Of a DNA stretch of 37,373 nt, positions 33,056-37,373 are shown one piece after another. The stretch is from Chloroflexota bacterium (GTDB taxonomy: Bacteria; Chloroflexota; Dehalococcoidia; UBA3495): contig JADFNR010000018.1 of assembly GCA_022563275.1 (NCBI GenBank), positions 1 through 37,373 on the forward strand, written 5' to 3'. How positions within the stretch are numbered: the stretch's first letter is position 1; every line of letters begins with the position of its first letter. The notes beneath the pieces are model-generated. The model saw nothing but the letters and a program-made list of their open reading frames with translations. It was not told where the DNA came from and ran no database searches. Both the position numbers and the translations under genes were made by a program.

Positions 33056-33859
33056 TTATCCCTGTCCCAATTGGATCGATTTTCGGTAGGCGGCGTCCAC
33101 GGCGCTGACGATGGCCGCGGGCACGCCCCGGTCTTCCAGCACCCGCAGGGCCTCGGCGGTGGTGCCGCCCGGAGAGACCACCGTATCTTTCGCTTCAGCC
33201 GGATGCATGCCGGTTTCCATCAATAGCTTGGCGCTGCCGAACACGGTCTGCAAGGCCAGCGTCCGGGCCATGTCCCTGGGCATGCCAACGTAGACCCCGG
33301 CGTCGATCAGGGCTTCGATGAATAAGAACACATAGGCCGGCCCGCTAGCGCTGAGCGCGGTGGCCATGTCCATATACTTCTCGTCGGATACGTAGATCTC
33401 CTGGCCGATGGTGCCCAAAACCGCCTTGGTCATTTCCCGTTTTGCGTCGTCGACACCTTCCGAGCAGGTCCAGAGGGTCATGCCGGCGCCGATCTGCGCC
33501 GGGGTGTTGGGCATCACGCGGACCACGGCCGGATGGCCCAAACCGTTGGTCAGGGTGTCCATCTTGGCACCGGCGACTATGGAGAGAGCGGCCTGCTGGG
33601 GGTCCAGGTGGCCCTTCAACTGTCCCATGACCGGCCCCAAGTCTTGGGGTTTGACCGCCAACACTACTAGGTCGGCTTGTTGGGCCGACTTGAGGTTATC
33701 GGCGTGTGTAATTACGCCGAACTGGCTCGAGAGGTACTCGCGCCGTTCCGCCACAGGCTCGCCCACGCTGATGTCCTTGGGGGCCGCCAAGTTGCCGGAC
33801 AGGACGCCGTGGAGGATGGCTTCCGCCATCTTGCCTCCACCGATGAACGCCACTTTCAT
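33056..33859 (-). CDS. proC: Pyrroline-5-carboxylate reductase
   Basis: A 267-residue NAD(P)-dependent reductase performing the last step of proline synthesis. N-terminal Rossmann start MKVAFIGGGKMAEAILHG; VVRVMPNTPAQIGAGMT; and the C-terminal signature MHPAEAKDTVVSPGGTTAEALRVLE. Full length. AAGGAA lies upstream of the ATG, and a TATAAT box lies on the - strand at 33950-33955. First gene of a proC-yggT pair. Confidence 0.95.
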   Translation of the reverse strand: MKVAFIGGGKMAEAILHGVLSGNLAAPKDISVGEPVAERREYLSSQFGVITHADNLKSAQQADLVVLAVKPQDLGPVMGQLKGHLDPQQAALSIVAGAKMDTLTNGLGHPAVVRVMPNTPAQIGAGMTLWTCSEGVDDAKREMTKAVLGTIGQEIYVSDEKYMDMATALSASGPAYVFLFIEALIDAGVYVGMPRDMARTLALQTVFGSAKLLMETGMHPAEAKDTVVSPGGTTAEALRVLEDRGVPAAIVSAVDAAYRKSIQLGQG

Positions 33860-33949
33860 CTATCTATTCCTTCCTTGCGGGAGACCAGGCCGTTCCCTGC
33901 CTGAGTCAGGTCCATACCCAGCGGAAACCGCGTTTAAACGCCGGGCACC

Positions 33950-33955
33950 ATTATA
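33950..33955 (-). promoter_or_regulatory. -10 box of the proC promoter
   Basis: TATAAT on the - strand, 90 nt before the proC ATG. No consensus -35 is visible at 16-18 bp. Confidence 0.45.
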
Positions 33956-34111
33956 TCACCGAAGTTCGAGACCAAAGCTGGGGCGGGGCGGTTGATACAG
34001 GGTCTTTAGATCATCTTCTCAGCGTCGATTCCGCAATTCACCGCAAAGCCGCCGAACGCCGTGCTCCAGCCATTCCGCTCTTGGCAAGACTAAGTTGTCC
34101 CCAAACGTTGG

Positions 34112-34149
34112 TTCGACTGGTCCCCCGATACATCGGGGGACCAGTCGAA
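34112..34149. repeat. 38-bp perfect palindrome
   Basis: The left arm (34112-34129, starting TTCGACTGGTCCCCCGAT) and right arm (34132-34149) are exact reverse complements, 18 bp each, with a 2-nt centre (AC). No T-run follows. A REP-like block (34197-34230, GGACAAGCTCACCATGAGCGG type) lies 50 bp further. It resembles the pair at 5684-5830. The rest of the 33956-34286 gap holds no recognisable gene. Confidence 0.8.
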
Positions 34150-34286
34150 GGGCCGCACAAGTCATGCCTCTGGTGGAGATCACTCACCCCGGGCCCGTGG
34201 TCGGACAAGCTCACCATGAGCGGCATTCCTCTTCACGGTCATCAAATATGCAAACCCCATGCGGCCAACGCACTCTAGACCGCCGT

Positions 34287-35327
34287 TCAGAAATCGCCCA
34301 GACCGTTGCCCTGGGCCAGAGCCACCGCCAGCCGGATGCACTCCAGCATGCTCTCGTGGCTGGCCACGCCTTTGCCTGCGATGTCGAAGGCGGTGCCGTG
34401 GTCCACGGACGTCCGCACAAAGGGGAGGCCCAGGTTGGCCGTGATGCTCTCTTCAAAGCCGTAGACCTTGACTGGGATGTGCCCTTGGTCGTGGTACATA
34501 CACAGAACCACGTCATATTGGTTTTGGATGGCCTGATGAAAGATGATGTCGGCCGGAATCGGGCCGATGGCGTCGATGCCCTCATCCTTGGCGGCCGCGA
34601 CCGCCGGGGCTATTTCTGACGCTTCTTCATCGCCCATCAGACCGCCGTCGCTCCCGTGGGGATTCAGGGCCGCGACGGCGACCTTAGGGTTCTTGAAACC
34701 GAACTTTACGAAGCTCTCGTGGGTAAGCTTCAGATAATCGAGGATCCGGTCTTTCTTGACCAGGTCGCAGGCCAAGCGCAGGGACCGGTGGGTGCTCAGG
34801 TGGACCACCCGCAGGTTCTTGGACATCAGCATGGTGGCCACCAGTTTGGACTTGGACAACTCCTGTAGAAGTTCCATATGACCGATCGATTGGTAACCCG
34901 CCAGGCTGGCCGCTTCTTTATTCAACGGCGCCGTGGCCAAGGCATCGACCACACCGGCCAGGGCCAGCTCTCCGGCCTTGGTCACCCATTCCATGGCCGC
35001 CTTGCCGCAGGTGGGGTTGATCTCCCCCACGGTGATATCTTCAGGGTTCAGGTTGTGGATGTCCACAACGTCGATGGTCCCCGGCTCCAGCCCGGAGACC
35101 GTTAGGTCGCCGGCCTCTCTGATCTTTACCGGAAGTCCCGTTAGAGACGCCGCCTGCTCCATGGCGTAGACGTTGCCCACCACCAGCGGCCGGCAGGTGG
35201 CGTACACCCGGGGGTCGGCCATGGCCTTCACAACGACCTCCGGGCCGATGCCGCAGGGGTCGCCCATGGTGATTGCTATGGCCGGTTTTTTCGCGGATTG
35301 TTCTCCTGAGTTTTCTACCGAAGCCAT
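34287..35327 (-). CDS. pdxA: 4-hydroxythreonine-4-phosphate dehydrogenase family protein (PdxA-like)
   Basis: A 346-residue PdxA-family NAD-dependent dehydrogenase. N-terminal AIAITMGDPCGIGPEVVVKA; metal-binding His residues in STHRSL, NPHGSDGG and MYHDQGHIPVK; C-terminal VRTSVDHGTAFDIAGKG. The HDQGHIPVK form is the PdxA2 subtype in part of the family, which may act on other 4-phospho-hydroxy acids rather than in pyridoxal phosphate synthesis. ATG at 35327 (MASVENS) is chosen because GAGGG lies 8 nt upstream; an upstream TTG (35351) is in frame but without a site. An extended -10 lies at 35440-35448. Confidence 0.9.
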   Translation of the reverse strand: MASVENSGEQSAKKPAIAITMGDPCGIGPEVVVKAMADPRVYATCRPLVVGNVYAMEQAASLTGLPVKIREAGDLTVSGLEPGTIDVVDIHNLNPEDITVGEINPTCGKAAMEWVTKAGELALAGVVDALATAPLNKEAASLAGYQSIGHMELLQELSKSKLVATMLMSKNLRVVHLSTHRSLRLACDLVKKDRILDYLKLTHESFVKFGFKNPKVAVAALNPHGSDGGLMGDEEASEIAPAVAAAKDEGIDAIGPIPADIIFHQAIQNQYDVVLCMYHDQGHIPVKVYGFEESITANLGLPFVRTSVDHGTAFDIAGKGVASHESMLECIRLAVALAQGNGLGDF

Positions 35328-35439
35328 TTTGTTTTCCCTCAGCCCAAACAAGGGGCGCAGATAGCAGCCGAAACGGCTGTCTGACGAATATCGATGGATT
35401 TTGAAGGGTTATGTAATTAAGAGGCCCAGACGCGCCGGA

Positions 35440-35448
35440 ATTATAGCA
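35440..35448 (-). promoter_or_regulatory. Extended -10 promoter element of pdxA
   Basis: On the - strand: TGCTATAAT (TGn-TATAAT). The -35 region is poor, as is usual for extended -10 promoters. About 110 nt before the ATG. A small hairpin CAGCCG-TTT-CGGCTG lies in the leader (around 35367-35383). Confidence 0.55.
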
Positions 35449-35512
35449 CTGGCAGGGTTTTATCCCCCTTATTTGTGTGGTATGGTTGGTTCTCTTCGGT
35501 TTAATGAGACCC

Positions 35513-35548
35513 AAAAAAGAGCCCCCGGCATTGGCCGCCGGGGGCTCT
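35513..35548 (-). terminator. Rho-independent terminator of the nrdJ transcript
   Basis: Perfect 12-bp stem AGAGCCCCCGGC / GCCGGGGGCTCT (35518-35529 and 35537-35548) with a 7-nt loop, followed on the - strand by six T (35513-35518). Confidence 0.92.
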
Positions 35549-35597
35549 GGGAAGGCAGCCAGGCTGGTACAGGAACCGCACCACACATGAGACTCGA

Positions 35598-35660
35598 TTA
35601 GCCGCAGCAGCAGTCGGCCTCCACACAACCCACCCCGCACCAGCCAGGCCTGCCCGATAT
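35598..35660 (-). CDS. Possible cysteine-rich 20-residue peptide
   Basis: Between the nrdJ stop and its terminator one frame reads (ATA)SGRPGWCGVGCVEADCCCG then TAA: 5 Cys in 13 residues. AAAGGA lies 11 nt upstream of the ATA codon. No ATG, TTG or well-placed GTG start exists, and an in-frame TAA lies at 35682-35684, so it would need a non-standard ATA start or be a remnant. Very low confidence as a gene; recorded because the composition is unlike random sequence. Confidence 0.2.
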   Translation of the reverse strand: MSGRPGWCGVGCVEADCCCG

Positions 35661-35727
35661 GTCTTTTAAGGTCCTTTGGCTTTAATATTCCCTCTGGCTA
35701 TCTCTACTTACGCTGCGTTTTCGGCGC

Positions 35728-37373
35728 CTACTCGCACTTATTCCAACCGCACGCGACGCACTTCATGCATCCTTCTTCAAATATGACCGGGGTATTGCAC
35801 TCCGGGCATTTGCGGGCGTTCAAGATCTCTTTGGCGTGCCCGTTGCCATTCCCGTTTCCGTTGGCGATGACCTGAGGCGTGAACTTCAACTGCACCTCAC
35901 TGGGGCTCCTGGACTCATCGCGGCCGCCGGTGGTGTGGCGTTCCAACGCCAGGGCCACCGCATCGGGGCCGGAGCGGACCAGGGTGCCGTCGTCCCACGC
36001 CGGGCAGCAGGTGATTCCCCGCAGTTGGTCTATGACCGTGGCCGGCTCGATGCCGGAGCGAAGGGCCAGGGACACCAGCCGGGATATCGCTTCCAGTTGG
36101 GCCGAGTCGCAGCCGCCGGCCTTCCCCAGGTTCCCGAATAACTCGAAGGGTTTATCGGCCTCGTCGAAGTTGATGGTCACGTACATGTTGCCGTGGCCGG
36201 TGCGCACCCGCTCGGTGACTCCACGTATCGACTGGGGCCGCTGGCGGGGGGTCAGGATATCGCCGACTTCGGCGTCCGTCCGAGCGCTCCCTCCGGTGCT
36301 GAGCACCTGACCGTCCTTGCTGCCGTCGCGGTAGACCGTGATGCCCTTACAGCCCAATTCGTAGGCCAGCATGTAGGCGCCGGCTATCTCTTCCACGGTG
36401 GCGTCGTTGGGGAAGTTGATGGTCTTTGAAACGGAGTTGTCGACGAATTTTTGCACCGCGCCCTGCATCTTCACGTGCCAATCGGGAGCGATGTCATGGG
36501 AAACCCGGAAGACGCCCTTGACCCATTCGGGGATGTCCAGGTTCTCCAGGCTGCCGGTCTTGGCCAGGTCTTCCATCAGTTCTTCGGAGTAGAACCCTTC
36601 CTGCCGGGCGACTGCCTCGAAGTATGGGTTGCCCTCCACCAGTTTGGTGTTGTCCATGACGTTGCGCACGTAGCTCAGGGCGAACAGGGGCTCGATGCCG
36701 CTGGAGGCCCCGGCGATGATGCTGATGGTGCCGGTGGGCGCGATGGTGGTCGGGGCTGAATTGCGCATGGGGCGCACGCCGCCGCTCGTTCCAGGCCGGT
36801 TGTAGATGCTGCCATCCCAGGCCGGGAACGATCCCCTTAGTTGGGCCAGTTCCGAGGACGCATGATTGGTCCGCTCTTGGATGTGTTGCATCAGGTCTTC
36901 CGCCATCTGCAACGCCTCGTCCGAGTCGTACCGGACCCCCATCTGTATGAGCAAGTCTGAGAAACCCATGACCCCGAGTCCGATGCGCCGGGTCTTCCTG
37001 CTCATCTCCGCGATCTCAGGTATGGGATAGTTGTTCATGTCGATGACGTTGTCCAACATATGGACGGCGATATCGATGGTCTCGTCCAGCCGTTCCCAGT
37101 TCATCACGGTATCGCCTTCGGCGATGGTCACCATCCGGGCGACATTGATCGATGCCAGGTTGCAGGACTCGTGGGGCAGCAAGGGCTGCTCGCCGCACGG
37201 ATTGGTGCTTTCAATCTCGCCCAACTGGGGATTAGGGTTGTCCCGGTTGATCAGGTCCAGGAAGATCAGCCCTGGATCGCCCGTCTTCCAGGCCATGTTG
37301 GTCAGCAGGTCGAATATCTCTTTGGCGTTGCGCTGGCCGGTGACCTTCTTGGTGCGTGGGTTAATCAGGTCAT
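35728..37373 (-). CDS. nrdJ: B12-dependent ribonucleotide reductase (class II, NrdJ), 5' truncated
   Basis: The C-terminal 547 codons of class II ribonucleoside-diphosphate reductase; the frame is open through the right window edge (DLINPRTKKVTGQRN...), so the N-terminus is missing. It reduces ribonucleotides to deoxyribonucleotides using adenosylcobalamin. Visible: STNPCGEQPLLPHESC with the NPCGE active-site motif, APTGTISIIAGASSGIEP, CKGITVYRDGSKDGQ, a TSCPD-type domain (LFGNLGKAGGCDSAQLEAISRL; ITCCPAWDDG), and a C-terminal Cys-rich Zn-ribbon-like tail (CPECNTPVIF...CMKCVACGWNKCE). These Cys residues probably relay reducing equivalents or bind zinc. Followed by a strong terminator. Confidence 0.95.
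   Translation of the reverse strand, partial: DLINPRTKKVTGQRNAKEIFDLLTNMAWKTGDPGLIFLDLINRDNPNPQLGEIESTNPCGEQPLLPHESCNLASINVARMVTIAEGDTVMNWERLDETIDIAVHMLDNVIDMNNYPIPEIAEMSRKTRRIGLGVMGFSDLLIQMGVRYDSDEALQMAEDLMQHIQERTNHASSELAQLRGSFPAWDGSIYNRPGTSGGVRPMRNSAPTTIAPTGTISIIAGASSGIEPLFALSYVRNVMDNTKLVEGNPYFEAVARQEGFYSEELMEDLAKTGSLENLDIPEWVKGVFRVSHDIAPDWHVKMQGAVQKFVDNSVSKTINFPNDATVEEIAGAYMLAYELGCKGITVYRDGSKDGQVLSTGGSARTDAEVGDILTPRQRPQSIRGVTERVRTGHGNMYVTINFDEADKPFELFGNLGKAGGCDSAQLEAISRLVSLALRSGIEPATVIDQLRGITCCPAWDDGTLVRSGPDAVALALERHTTGGRDESRSPSEVQLKFTPQVIANGNGNGNGHAKEILNARKCPECNTPVIFEEGCMKCVACGWNKCE

Noticed and set aside
35041..35640. 199-codon - strand frame spanning the nrdJ terminator and the pdxA start
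   Set aside because: It runs through a perfect terminator and into pdxA in another phase; no domain is visible.

Overview
The window (about 60% G+C by eye) looks like a chromosomal segment of an uncultured Chloroflexota bacterium, most likely Dehalococcoidia/SAR202-like. This is an inference from gene content (B12-dependent ribonucleotide reductase, GatCAB alongside AsnRS, split TPP-decarboxylase subunits, many lone catabolic enzymes), frequent TTG starts and palindromic intergenic repeats. No marker gene such as 16S rRNA is present. I found no rRNA, tRNA, CRISPR array, insertion sequence or prophage.

Left part, mostly + strand (1-7453): the 3' part of gatA; a 63-residue unknown protein divergent from an HxlR-type regulator, with interlocking promoters; asnS; a DNA-methyltransferase-like protein whose catalytic motif IV is eroded; a split TPP-dependent decarboxylase (alpha and beta subunits separated by a repeat-filled gap); and a second small operon with a two-helix membrane protein and a beta-subunit paralogue whose TPP motif has decayed.

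7499-12644 is an iron-type module. A DtxR-family regulator and an FbpC-like ATPase lie on the - strand, divergent from an FbpA-like lipoprotein and a fused FbpB permease. The shared intergenic region holds two good sigma70-type promoters and a perfect 7-7-7 inverted repeat filling the spacer of the ATPase promoter. An amidohydrolase and a small cupin follow. The 14.63-14.99 kb gap carries four copies of a palindromic repeat arranged as two inverted pairs.

15961-23274 (- strand) is the most striking region. It is a Fur/Zur-type regulator, a ZnuA-like binding lipoprotein, a 1269-residue ABC protein made of two complete exporter halves in one chain, a ZnuC-like ATPase and a ZnuB-like permease, tightly packed behind one promoter with a palindrome over its start site. 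Histidine-rich segments occur in the ATPase tail (three 14-residue repeats), in the linker between the exporter halves and in the exporter C-terminus. This suggests a zinc-regulated uptake operon with an integrated exporter-fold transporter.

The right part (23448-37373, all - strand) holds catabolic and housekeeping genes: a dienelactone-hydrolase-like enzyme, an MFS transporter, a VOC protein, a lone molybdenum hydroxylase large subunit, PepA with basic tails, a P-loop kinase, a HAAS membrane protein with its PadR regulator, YggT, ProC, PdxA and the C-terminal part of NrdJ with a textbook terminator. Between NrdJ and that terminator lies a very short cysteine-rich reading frame.
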